64,000 nt of DNA from Pachyseris speciosa (taxonomy: Eukaryota > Cnidaria > Anthozoa > Scleractinia > Pachyseridae). The notes beneath the pieces were generated by a model. That model did no database searches, had not been told where the DNA came from, and worked only from the letters and a program-made list of their open reading frames with translations. The position numbers and the translations under genes were made by a program. This document shows positions 55,405-64,000 of this stretch, piece after piece; the stretch's first letter is position 1, and every line of letters begins with the position of its first letter. The stretch spans positions 192,501 to 256,500 of the forward strand of contig JAEMWC010000629.1 in NCBI GenBank assembly GCA_016490735.1, in the 5' to 3' direction.

Positions 55405-55543
55405 AAAGGGCAGCAAAAAAATCCGCCAACTGCTTCAAAAACGCAAGAAAACCCCCCTCCCCAGATTTATTCGGACTCAATTATCAAACTCAGCCAAATT
55501 TTAGCGAACCAGCTGTGGTTTTTTTCGGTTTCTACAGAGCCCC

Positions 55544-56738
55544 ATGTTCAGAACTCCTTGTTTGCTCGAAAAAGTGGACTACCTTCAATACATTCCCAAC
55601 CAACCTATTCGTTTGCCGGGGAATGGGCAGGAACAGCTCCAATGGGGGTTGGTTTTCGATGTAAAGGACCGTGACGTTATTTTTGACTGGTACAACGCTT
55701 ATTTCCGGGTGGAGTACGAACTGTAGGTAAAGGCCAATGGAAATTTTGTGGCGGCTGATGTGGCTTCGGCACCCATCAATGGCTCCTTTTCCCTCATTCA
55801 GGATTTGAAAATTGACTCCGCAGGAAAAACCCTTTACGATGCAAATGGCGTTCACGAGGTTGACTTTATCAAAACCTACTTGAATTTTCGGACGGCTACG
55901 CCCGAAGTGTGGTGAAATATGAGTTTCGGTATCTTGACAACGACAACACAACTGTCATGGGCGCGGCCGCAACCAACCTCGGAATCAGGGCTCACGCACT
56001 TCTGTCGCAGGGCGGTCCCCAAAAAAGGGTCAAAACCTTCATCCCACTCAAAAACTATTCGTTCTTCAAGGAATTTTCGGACAAACTCCTCCCCCCGATG
56101 CAGCTGCACTTCACTGTCACTCTGCGGTGCTGCGGTGGCAAACCACTGCATTGTTGTCAAAAGATGGTGAATAAAAATTTTCTGAGGCCCCCAATGGCGC
56201 TACATGAAGGAAACGTTAATCCCTGGCTCAGACCAAAGGGCTGCTAATGGGCAATGAGCAATGGACAATAAGCCCCGGAATCAGAAACGTCAAGCATGTG
56301 TTCATTTTCATTCAAAAAGTGGCAGCCCTTGATGTGACCACAGCAAACCCATACACCTTCCACGCTTTCGATCTTGATGGAGGGGCGAAACTCTCAACTT
56401 GTCGTCTGCAGTACGGCACATCCTTTTACTCCGAGACGGAGTACAGTGGGGAAGACCAAATATGGATACAGCGTGATTTGATTGATTACAGCTACAGGCG
56501 AAATGATGTCAACACGGGAACCCAGTTGAATGTGGCCAATTATTAGACGCTTTACCCAATCATCTATTTCGATCTTCGGCCAACAAAAGAAAGTATGACT
56601 GGAGATGAAAAGAAGTTAATTCTCCACTTTCGCTTGAACCAAGCCGCCACGGCTGATTACCGAATATTTGCCGCTGTCTTGAATGGGGAAGATGTCCTCA
56701 TAAAACAGGTCGGAAACAAGTTGGTTGTTGGTGTGTAG
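55544..56738 (+). pseudogene. Candidate major capsid protein (double jelly-roll), broken
   Basis: The first section (MFRTPCLLEKVDYLQYIPNQ) stops at a TAG near 55723. The same frame resumes to about 55915, then shifts (YEFRYLDNDNTTV; FIPLKNYSFFKEF). A further section from 56247 has NVKHVFIFIQK, FDLDGGAKLSTCRLQYG and, after a TAG at 56544, LYPIIYFDLRP. Total length is near 400 residues. The order of beta-rich sections, with FIPLKNY in the middle and LYP-IYFDL at the end, resembles Polinton-type major capsid proteins. Three or more lesions make it a pseudogene. Confidence 0.65.
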
Positions 56739-56761
56739 GAAATTTTCTTCTTTGATACAAG

Positions 56762-57901
56762 ATGCCAACAGTGTATCACCCAGACGACAAAAGGCGTAAC
56801 CTCGCAAAGGCTGTGAAGGAAAATGTGGCCTTGACTCTTCGTGTCAAGCAGGAACACATTGGAAATGGAGGCAACGACCCTCCATTAACCGCCACACAAA
56901 TCAATCACCTGAAAGAGGCCACCAGTGCCGGGCGCAGCGCGGATATCACGTTCAGCAAGACACAGATCAGGAGAACGAAAAAAATGATTGGGTGCAACCT
57001 TTCCACGGCATTCCGGGCTCTTGCCCCCTCTGTGGGAAAGGCTTTGGGGATGGCCGGTCTTAATTTTGGGACAGAAAAACTTTCGAAAACAATTTTTGGC
57101 AGCAGTGTTGGGCCGCAGGAGGTGCAGCTTTACAAACTTCTGGAAAGTATGAATCCGGCACAGAGAAGGTTTTTGAAAAACCATCTTGTGAGGCGGGGTG
57201 TGGTTCAAGGAGGTGGTGCGCAGCGTGGAGGCTTTCTCGGAATGTTGGCTGCTCTTGGGGTTCCTTTGGCAATCGACCTTGTGAAAAAGGTGTTGGGAAA
57301 GGGGATGCAAACCCATCCACGCCCGAGACATTCCGTTCCCCGACTTCCTGCCCCACCTGTTGGAAGTGGGATGCAAATGCGCCCTCCACACATTTACGGA
57401 CGATGGGAAGATTGGGAATACCCGATGATGATGGGGCATGGAAAAAAGGTGAAATTCAGGGATGAGCCGCTTTCCAACGTTGATCTGATGAATTGGTGTG
57501 AATATCTCGGCATTCCCATCAAGGGAAACTTCTCCCGCAACAAGGTCAAGCCTCTGCACCATTCACCCTGCATAATCAACCTGCACGATTTCGGAAGTTT
57601 GGGCACACACTGGATTTGTTGCTGGAAGGGAAAAGACATGGAATATTTCGATTCCTTCGGTTTGCCGCCGCCGAATGAGTGGGAGCAGGAAATGCGAAAG
57701 CTGGGGCACAAAACCTTTCTTCGGAATGACAACCAAATTCAGTGGATTGGAAGTGTGAGGTGTGGTTACTTTTGCTTATTGTTCTTGAATGAACGCAACA
57801 AAGGTGTGAGCTACAAAGACATTCTGAAAGGGTTTTCTCCCAATTTGCATCACAACAAACGGGTTGTGAAAAATTGCTTTCTTAATATAACCAATGGCTG
57901 A
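56762..57901 (+). CDS. Core-like protein fused to adenain-type cysteine protease
   Basis: 379 residues, open throughout. The first half has two basic motifs of the type found in Polinton core proteins (PPLTATQINHLKEA; DITFSKTQIRRTKK), then a Gly-rich hydrophobic stretch. The second half (from about residue 235) is an adenovirus-protease-like domain. It carries LHDFGSLGTHWICC with the catalytic His, YFDSFGLPPP with the acidic residue, and SVRCGYFCLLF with the catalytic Cys. Such proteases mature capsid proteins. Usually core and protease are separate genes, so the single frame may result from loss of a stop. Catalytic residues are all present. Confidence 0.75.
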   Translation: MPTVYHPDDKRRNLAKAVKENVALTLRVKQEHIGNGGNDPPLTATQINHLKEATSAGRSADITFSKTQIRRTKKMIGCNLSTAFRALAPSVGKALGMAGLNFGTEKLSKTIFGSSVGPQEVQLYKLLESMNPAQRRFLKNHLVRRGVVQGGGAQRGGFLGMLAALGVPLAIDLVKKVLGKGMQTHPRPRHSVPRLPAPPVGSGMQMRPPHIYGRWEDWEYPMMMGHGKKVKFRDEPLSNVDLMNWCEYLGIPIKGNFSRNKVKPLHHSPCIINLHDFGSLGTHWICCWKGKDMEYFDSFGLPPPNEWEQEMRKLGHKTFLRNDNQIQWIGSVRCGYFCLLFLNERNKGVSYKDILKGFSPNLHHNKRVVKNCFLNITNG

Positions 57902-58076
57902 TTGGTATTGCGTGCGGGACAAACAGAAAACCCCGAATGTGCCAGGGTCTGAAACCGTTGTAACAACCAACAACTGCAGAAAGATGGGGGAAAACAAGTG
58001 TGCTGTTTGTGGAATCACGAAAAGACGTTTTTTGCCGGGAAACTAGCAGGGCCCTCTCTCGCAGAGGGCAAAGGAA

Positions 58077-59028
58077 TTGGCACAGACGTTGCATTTGTTT
58101 CTTCACCATGGGGTTCCGTATCTTGCAAAGAAGGGGGTGGAAATGGGAAGGTACTATGTGTCGGAAGCGATGAGAAACCCGCAGCTGCAGCAAAGGGCGA
58201 TTAACTACGGGATACGGAAAGCCACTCCTCTGTTTCAGAAGGTGGGCTGCGAAGCCTTGGACCAACTTTCCACGAAAGTGCGGCCCAACATCTGATACAA
58301 AACTGATAGGTCAGTGGGGCGTGGAGTTCCTGTTCCTTTCCCCTTCGTTGATTTCAAGAAACTTTGGGAGGTTGTTTCTGACCCCAAACTTTTCAAAGGC
58401 CCTGAAGTCTCAGCAAAAGAGGGGCGGGCGATGGTTGCCGAATACAAACGGGAATACGCGGATTACAAGAAACAAGGTGGAATGCACGGCTATGGCTCCT
58501 GGATAAAATGGAAGGGTTATGGGAGAGGTATTGGAAGCCTGTTTGATCCCTGGTTTTTTTCGCAAGGTGTGTTGGTTCCCAAGTTCGCAACTGACCCAAA
58601 GTTCTTGAAAGCTTTCGGCAACGCCATCCCCCAACACCGCGGTTTCACAGATATTTTCAAGAAAACCCTGCGCAACTACTATGGAACGGGGGTGGATATT
58701 CACAGTTTGATTGGCAAGCTGCCCGCTGCAAAAAAAGGATGGACGCTTCCTGGCCACAATTACACTGGACCTTGCAATCCATTGGACTGACAGCTTAGCT
58801 TTGATCCTGAGACGGGTGAGATTCTTGAAGTGTTTCAGCAACCCACCAGCCCTTCTGATACGGTGGCAATGCAACATGATGTGGATTACAGCAGTTGTGG
58901 TTTTAGCGCTGAGAAGTACGGAGAGAGAACGAAAAAAAATGCGAGCATGTTGCTGACCGAAAAATGGTCAAAGCACTTGATGCAATTCCATGGAAAAAGA
59001 GACAGTGGGGCATGCGTTGGCCCAGAAT
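58077..59028 (+). pseudogene. Phospholipase A2 (parvovirus-type) protein with in-frame TGA codons
   Basis: One frame runs from about 58077 to 59028, broken only by TGA at 58293-58295 and 58788-58790. The first part (RYYVSEAMRNPQLQQRAINY, then EALDQLSTKVRP) is helical. The middle has WEVVSDPKLFKGPEV, GSWIKWKGYGRG and a Pro-rich linker. The end has LPGHNYTGPCNP, the calcium-loop-like segment, then after the second TGA QHDVDYSSCG, the HDxxY catalytic motif of secreted and parvoviral-type phospholipases. Comparable domains occur in parvovirus VP1 and in some Polinton/adintovirus proteins, where they serve membrane passage. Confidence 0.75.
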
Positions 59029-59211
59029 GAATTAACACGAAGCAGAAGCTTGGTTTGGGAGTTAAATATTATTCGTGTCTTCCTGATTTCAATTGATTTA
59101 TCCAAGCTTTTCGTCAGTAAAAGCTTTTTGGGACAATTTCGTGAAATTTTGGGTCAAATTGTTTTGGATCTCCAAGAAAGGTTCTTTTATCAAAATTGTT
59201 TTTCAGGCAAG

Positions 59212-60020
59212 ACCAACACAACCCTCTCAAAGAAGAGGTGTTTTCTGATGCGATAATTTTGGTTTTGGTGTTGCACTCCCCACAGAATGGTACCCCATTA
59301 CAGCCTGAATCTGAGCCAACTGTTCCTGTGTCTGGTAGTCAACCACAGCCTGTGCCTCCTGTTGGAGTACCACCTGTTGTACCATGTCAGTCAGATATGA
59401 AAGGGTCGGATTCTTTATATTTGTCTGGGGTAATGGAGTGGACTTTCGGTATATCCCAGTCAGACATTCAGGGTAGGTCAGGCAGCAATGCTTGTGTTCT
59501 TATTGCTCTCCTCATGGGAAAGCTGAGCACTAAAAGGAATTTAACATGGCCCACTGGTGACCTTCTTCCTGAGTCCTGGAAAGGAGCTTTACATGAAGCG
59601 CTGATTAAAGGAAATGAAATACATGACGACCTGTTTTACCACGAGGCAAGAAATGTTGCTGTTGATGAAGCAGATTCTTTGGCAGGAGAGGAGTGTGGAG
59701 TGCGATTACTGGGACAGCAAATTGATATATTTGGCATTAACCCAATCAATCAGTTGAGCAACTGGTTGATGCAAGAGGCCCAAAACAAGTCGAAGTCATA
59801 TAATGTGATAGTGGAATATGAACGAGCATTCCTGCTAGTGGTGAATGGGGACCAGTCTGCCATGATTGTGGACTCACATAGTCATGGCAACAAAGGAGCC
59901 ATTATTGCATGCTGTCAAAGGGGACATATGGGATCCATTGCTCTTTGGTTCGATGCTATGATGAATGCAACCTGGGGAGTTTCACTCGCTATTGCATCAA
60001 TTTCACCGGTTTATTATTGA
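59212..60020 (+). CDS. Exon with papain-like protease-type signature
   Basis: A strong acceptor (attgtttttcag) precedes the open frame, which ends with TAA/TGA near 60018. After a Pro-rich section (PVSGSQPQPVPPVGVPPVVP), the domain has SDIQGRSGSNACVLIALLMG (Cys), GDLLPESWKGALHEAL and MIVDSHSHGNKGAIIACC (Asp-Ser-His). Cys plus a later DSH-type motif is the layout of viral-type deubiquitinases and related papain-like enzymes; this is a motif-level guess. The exon lies just beyond the Polinton-like genes and may belong to an unrelated host or element gene whose earlier exons are elsewhere. A downstream AATAAA is seen near 60517. Confidence 0.5.
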
Positions 60021-61058
60021 CTGTTATCTGTACATAAAAACAAACACAAATCTGATCATTGGAATGTATATATTGTAGCTTTTCAACCCTTTAAGACCCT
60101 GTATTAAACTACAAATTCTCCTAACTGATTTCTAAACATTTTCTTAAAATATGAGTGGGGAAAATTTGTAGAAAGATCACAGTAATTTTCCTTTGGCGAC
60201 CATTTTATCTATTTTCATAACCTGTTTGTTGTGACAAGGTGCTGATTATTGTGAGGGGATATTTGAATGTTGGTCAGTAATGGGTTTTAAAGGGCTAAAG
60301 GCACACCAGGCACACCCCAAAGCAAAATCAATTTTTCTCGTATAATATACGTTTGTACATTTATGTTCTTCCATTTTCAGTGTTAAGAATTTTTGTTGGA
60401 ATATAGTTCTGGTTATATAAATTCAAAACAAATGGATTTTGCAGTGTAGAATTTCTGTATCTGTAGAAAAGGTGTGAAAAAAAAAACATGTTTCACTTAT
60501 TGAGTGATAGTGACAAATAAACTTTCTGCAGTTCCATAGAATGTATTTTGTCTTCTGTGAACTATTTGGGTGGTTTTAGGTGGGTCATAAGGAACTGAAC
60601 AGAGAAGGAGTATTCGCGGAAGAGGTACAGCCTTTCATTTTCCCTTTGTTTTCTTTCATTGCATAGACATTAGAGCGAGGGGTGTGTACTCGCGGAAGGC
60701 CATGGCTTATTTCCATGGAAGATTTCGGGCCCGCGCGTCTTTCGTTTTTTCTTCTTCTAGTGGTCCAATTTCTCCCTTAGAGATCAGATCTTGAGGGTCG
60801 ATGCGATAAAAAAAAAAGCAACATCCATAGTCTCGTTTCCCTGAAGTTACAAACACGCAAGTGGATTTGAAAACATGCTGATCATATTGTTTTATTCAAT
60901 GTCTGTTACAACTGTGTTACATTCCTTCTCCCCGAAATTGTGCGCGGACCGAATTTTTTTCTTTTTTAATCAAAAAAGTGACAAATGTCTAACAAAAACA
61001 AAAAACATGCTTCTGTGTAGTCCATCTACAGTTTTATATGTCTATAGCTGAAATCCAT
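60021..61058. other. Non-coding, no gene recognised
   Basis: AT-rich sequence with likely 3' untranslated region of the upstream exon at its left side. No supported reading frame. Confidence 0.5.
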
Positions 61059-61972
61059 TCATGAGCACGGCAATGACTGCTCGTATCTGGTGTACCTGAA
61101 GGAGGTGGAATCCCGGATTTCTCTAAGAGTGATGGCACTTCTGGTAAGACTCTCCTTTACCACTTCAAACTTCTCCTGGTTGATATCAAGCTCATCAAGC
61201 ATCCTTTGGTGAAGCTCTTCGTTCCCTTGTCCTCGAGCGACAGAATCGATGACATAAATTTCTACAGTTGCCTCTGCCACTCATAGTTTTCGAGCAATCA
61301 TCTCGAAGGTTTCCCCACATTTCTAGGTTTCAAAGGCATTGGCTTTCTTGGGGAACAGACTAATCTTCCCATAAATAGACTTCAGGGTAGTGACCTGAGA
61401 TTGAATAGAAATTCAAGTCAATAAAGTTCATTGTATTAGGCAATTCTAAGTGTGATGTGAGAAAACGTTGGAAGTCGTAATGCATCTAGTGAGTAGAACT
61501 TCTTACATCAATCGCTTTTATTCGTTTCGTTTTACTATGCTCCTGTCCATCTTCCCTGTTACTTCCTCCGGCCTCTCTCTTTTCCCTAGTGAAATAGAGA
61601 TCAAATAAAAAAGGATCGACTTAAGAATACAGGATTCTTTGCTTAAGCATAATTACGTATGCGCAAACATTATGTTGACCGAGCCGTAAAACTATAAGAA
61701 ATTTCAAATGCATTCTGAAGGCGAGCCAGTACAACATGTCAGGAGGATGAAATCTTCCAAAGGGATAACTTAGGGTTGGTTTTTACATGATCGCCAAAGA
61801 TCAACACGACTGATGAGTCACAGAAAGTTACGGAAACTGGTCCATACGCGTCTGCATTATATCCAGTTGAAAATCGCTGGCACTGGTTTTGTGATAGGGT
61901 GATTGATGCCGCTCCTATTGTAACCGGCCAAACTTACAAGATCATAAAACCTGTACTTACGTTTGTTCCATC
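61030..61972 (-). pseudogene. Spliced gene with HTH (RQC-like) domain, nonsense codons
   Basis: Exon 1 near 61972-61963 starts MEQT (donor gtaagt). Exon 2 (about 61587-61507) encodes a Lys/Gly/Glu-rich stretch ending KTKRIKAID (donor gtaaga). Exon 3 begins after a cag acceptor at about 61400 and encodes TTLKSIYGKISLFPKKANAFE and CGETFEMIARKL, then VAEATVEIYVIDSVARG, a helix-turn-helix of the type following RecQ-like helicases (HTH_40). A TAG (after AFET) and a TGA (after ARKL) break the frame. Near the end, a shift moves to QIRAVIAVLMNGFQL. I recall this as a recurrent cnidarian gene family; function unknown. Confidence 0.5.
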
Positions 61973-62071
61973 GTGGCGTGAAGAAACTGACTTCAAAATG
62001 GTATAAGTTCCCATGCACTTACGCTGAGTATGTGAAATAAAAACGACAAACGTAGGTGACAAAGGACAGTT

Positions 62072-63112
62072 GTGGAAGATGAAAGAATTGATTTTACCGA
62101 TTTCAATAGGCGTACCAATCAAAAGGTGAGAAAATCAGGTGGCGACCACAAAAGAGCAGCACCGGCATTTTGCAAACACAATCTCGGACATAAAGGGATT
62201 AGCGGCAACGGCTTATGTACCAGTGTGCACTACAAACCAACCGATTCTCACAGTTATTTGTTGTATTCATCTTCACATCCATCTCATGTCAAAAACGCCA
62301 TTCCCTATTCTCAATTTCTTAGACTTCGACGTCTATGTAGTGATGACTCTGATTTTTCCAACAAATCAGAGGAAATGTGCCATTTTTTCGAGAAACGTGG
62401 CTATCCTGATTCTGTAGTTCAATCGGGCCATCACCGCGCTCAGCAGATTGATCAACAGTCAGCACTACAGACATCACAAAAGGAAAAGAATGACAGAATT
62501 CCATTCACCCTCACATTTCACCCGCATAATAACCCAGTTAAAGCCATCATTCTAAATAACTTTAAGATACTGCAAAATGATCCAGAAACTGCTAGAATCT
62601 TTTCGGAACCACCACTGATTTCATTCAAACGCGACAAAAATGTAGGTAACTTTCTAGTTAAAAGCGCATTCAAAACGACTGAACAACCTGGCACTTTTAA
62701 ATGCGCGCGCTCGCGATGCAAAACTTGTCCTTTCATTCAAAACACTGACAAAATATCGGGCCCTAAGCGATCTGTTAAGATCACTGATCGTTTCACGTGT
62801 ACCTCCGCAAATGTTATCTATTGCATAACCTGCACATTATGCAAAAAGTTATACATCGGCGAAACAGGAAGACGACTAGGTGACCGATTCCGAGAACATC
62901 TTCGTGATGTTGAGAAAGATGACAAAGACGCATCCAAACCTGTCGCTCGGCATTTTAATCTCCCTAACCATTCCAAACAACACATGTCGATCTCCGGCCT
63001 TTCCCTACATCAAGGTACCACGGAAAGCTGTAAAAATCTCGAGCAAAAACTGATCTTTCAAATTGGCACTCTTAATCCCCACGGTGTCAACGAGCGCTTT
63101 TCATTCAATTAA
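62072..63112 (+). pseudogene. Penelope-like RT C-terminus and GIY-YIG endonuclease
   Basis: The GIY-YIG domain occupies roughly residues 255-330, with the IYCITC and YIGETGRRLGDRFREH motifs holding the catalytic Tyr and Arg. In intact elements it nicks target DNA. The first 20 or so residues of the frame overlap the first exon region of the minus-strand HTH gene on the opposite side and may not be native element sequence. Confidence 0.8.
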
Positions 63113-63150
63113 TTTATTCATGTTTTTCACGTTACCATGTTACCACCAAT
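62072..63150 (+). mobile_element. Penelope-like element, 5'-truncated
   Basis: The 346-residue frame 62072-63112 begins within the RT thumb region (HYKPTDSHSYLLYSSSHP, YSQFLRLRRLCSDDSDF). It continues with a Cys-rich linker (CARSRCKTCPFI) and ends with a GIY-YIG nuclease (VIYCITCTLCKKLYIGETGR with RFREHLRD). This arrangement is specific to Penelope-like retroelements. The RT catalytic part is missing, so it is a dead-on-arrival copy; the remaining frame is unbroken. Confidence 0.82.
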
Positions 63151-63201
63151 AGCGTAGCTCCATTTCCTGTACAATCTCGGACAGTCTCATTGAAAGCTAA
63201 C

Positions 63202-63774
63202 ATGGAATTACCGTCAGTAGTTTTAATTCTCATCTTTAGTTTCTTGGAGACAGAAGACTTGATAAGAGCTGCTAGAGTGTGTTGTCACCGGTGGAAATTG
63301 ATCTCAAGAGGAGCGTACCTCAAGGAAGCAGAGCCGTACGAATTGGATCTCTCCAGATCGGAAGACGCTTACCGCTTTGTGCCACTGAAGATGTTTCTTT
63401 CATTGATGTGCCTAAACATTTCCTCAACCAGGATATGCAATCGACATTTCCAACAACTGGTTCATACTGCTAAAAACGTAGAAATCCTGGATATCTCCTA
63501 CTGTTCCTCTCTTGAGCAAAGCTCCATTTTTCAAGCGAAGAAGTCTTTCAACCATCTCGAATACGTGGACATTTCCGGTAGTCAAGGGAAATTCACAATT
63601 TTGACAGTGGCGTGCCTGTGTTCCTGTGAAACTCTTCAAACTATCGTAGTGCATGGATTCCTTTTCACTGAGGAGGAGTTGCTATTTCTTTCAAAAACAT
63701 TTGAATCAGTTTCAAGCTTTGCAACTGGAACTAGAGGATGGGTACAACCCAATATGCGTGATGTCAACTTTTGA
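63202..63774 (+). CDS. F-box / leucine-rich-repeat protein
   Basis: 190 residues from the ATG at 63202. The N-terminus MELPSVVLILIFSFLETEDL and AARVCCHRWKLIS is an F-box, the module that binds Skp1 in SCF ubiquitin ligases. Leucine-rich-like units follow (LMCLNISSTRICNRHF, NVEILDISYCSSLEQS, LEYVDISGS), which in FBXL proteins select substrates. No introns are needed and the frame is unbroken. It is short for an FBXL protein. A poly(A) signal AATAAA lies at 63939-63944. Alternatives: a retrocopy of a longer gene. The host-gene status is likely. Confidence 0.75.
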   Translation: MELPSVVLILIFSFLETEDLIRAARVCCHRWKLISRGAYLKEAEPYELDLSRSEDAYRFVPLKMFLSLMCLNISSTRICNRHFQQLVHTAKNVEILDISYCSSLEQSSIFQAKKSFNHLEYVDISGSQGKFTILTVACLCSCETLQTIVVHGFLFTEEELLFLSKTFESVSSFATGTRGWVQPNMRDVNF

Positions 63775-63938
63775 GGAGGAACTGTTTGAAGATCTTTTTG
63801 TTTAAGTCGCTTTTTATGTCATTGAAACGGTCATATTTTACTGTATGCCATAGCCTTTAGAAGTTTATAGTTCTGTTTTTATGCATGTTCCGTTTGATGT
63901 GTAACGATTTCGTGTGGTGAGGCGAACTTGATGCCTTC

Positions 63939-63944
63939 AATAAA
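63939..63944 (+). other. Poly(A) signal of the F-box gene
   Basis: AATAAA about 165 bp after the stop codon, the expected distance and strand for the F-box gene. Confidence 0.5.
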
Positions 63945-64000
63945 CAAGAACACTACAGAAAACATATGGCAGAGTCATGTTACTCTTAGCATTGGGGCTA

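Larger units (their letters stand above)
46443..59100. mobile_element. Polinton/adintovirus-like element, degraded
   Basis: Within about 12.7 kb lie DNA polymerase B (plus), integrase (minus), unknown small proteins, a fibre-like protein (minus), a packaging ATPase (minus), then on the plus strand a Pro-rich protein, a candidate penton, a small basic protein, a major capsid candidate, a core-like/protease ORF and a phospholipase A2 protein. PolB + rve integrase + A32-like ATPase + adenain-type protease + two capsid proteins define Polintons (Mavericks) and adintoviruses. Nearly all genes have stops, shifts or deletions, so this is a fossil integrated copy. Terminal repeats and target duplication were not found; the borders given are those of recognisable genes. 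Confidence 0.88.

Noticed and set aside
56885..57562. 225-residue minus-strand frame
   Set aside because: Mirror of the intact core-protease gene, with His/Pro/Arg-biased composition.
58293..58790. TGA read as a sense codon (selenocysteine or altered code)
   Set aside because: Stops of all three kinds occur in nearby broken genes, and decay by CGA to TGA explains them more simply.

Overview
The window looks like intron-bearing animal DNA, most likely from an anthozoan cnidarian (stony coral or anemone). The reasons are spliced genes with GT/AG junctions, CR1-group, L1-like and Penelope-like retroelements, a BEL/Pao LTR element, a Polinton/adintovirus-type element, and gene families (P2X7-type intracellular domain, PHD-FLYWCH-MULE) that I know as expanded in cnidarians. 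The species call is inference; no marker gene is present. Coding content is dominated by mobile elements, many nested inside one another.

Layout. 0.9-14.2 kb: a plus-strand multi-exon gene of transposase type (catalytic motif GDGQCDSPG), cut by two LINEs. LINE-A (about 2.55-5.63 kb) carries a 2A-type motif and an internal deletion. LINE-B (6934-11265, minus strand) has an intact 1262-residue ORF2 and sits inside the catalytic exon, flanked by a 12-bp target duplication. 14.6-16.6 kb: minus-strand gene with a P2X7-type C-terminal domain, frameshifted. 17.5-25.06 kb: decayed BEL/Pao element with two LTRs, reverse transcriptase core deleted, and LINE-C inserted. 25.1-25.6 kb: fragment of an rve-type transposase gene. 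25.6-31.2 kb: no gene seen; fold-back repeats and motif clusters. 31.2-33.0 kb: broken THAP/DDE_4 (ISL2EU-like) transposase.

34.3-45.6 kb: PHD + FLYWCH + MULE transposase-like gene whose second exon is split by a 9,514-bp DNA transposon (35217-44730) with TIRs of about 550 bp and a 6-bp target duplication TGATCC. This transposon has one gene reading inward from each end: a small SAM-like protein from the left and an integrase-like DDE transposase from the right. Both appear to use the same short first exon, which lies inside the TIR. A full-length-looking LINE-D (ORF1 + ORF2) sits in an intron of the small gene.

46.2-59.1 kb: an eroded Polinton/adintovirus-like element. It has protein-primed-type DNA polymerase B, integrase, a fibre-like protein with repeated DLNG units, packaging ATPase, candidate penton and major capsid proteins, a core-like protein fused to an adenain-type protease, and a parvovirus-type phospholipase A2 protein. 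Most genes are broken. 59.2-60.0 kb: an exon with a papain-like protease-type signature. 61.0-62.0 kb: minus-strand HTH gene with nonsense codons. 62.1-63.1 kb: 3' part of a Penelope-like element with GIY-YIG nuclease. 63.2-63.8 kb: an intact F-box/LRR gene, the most ordinary host gene here.

The strongest candidate for something undescribed is the 35.2-44.7 kb transposon, which has a shared TIR-encoded start exon, mirrored arrays of a palindromic 20-bp unit, and a SAM-like partner protein opposite the transposase. All splice models are read by eye from phase-consistent junctions and have no transcript support.
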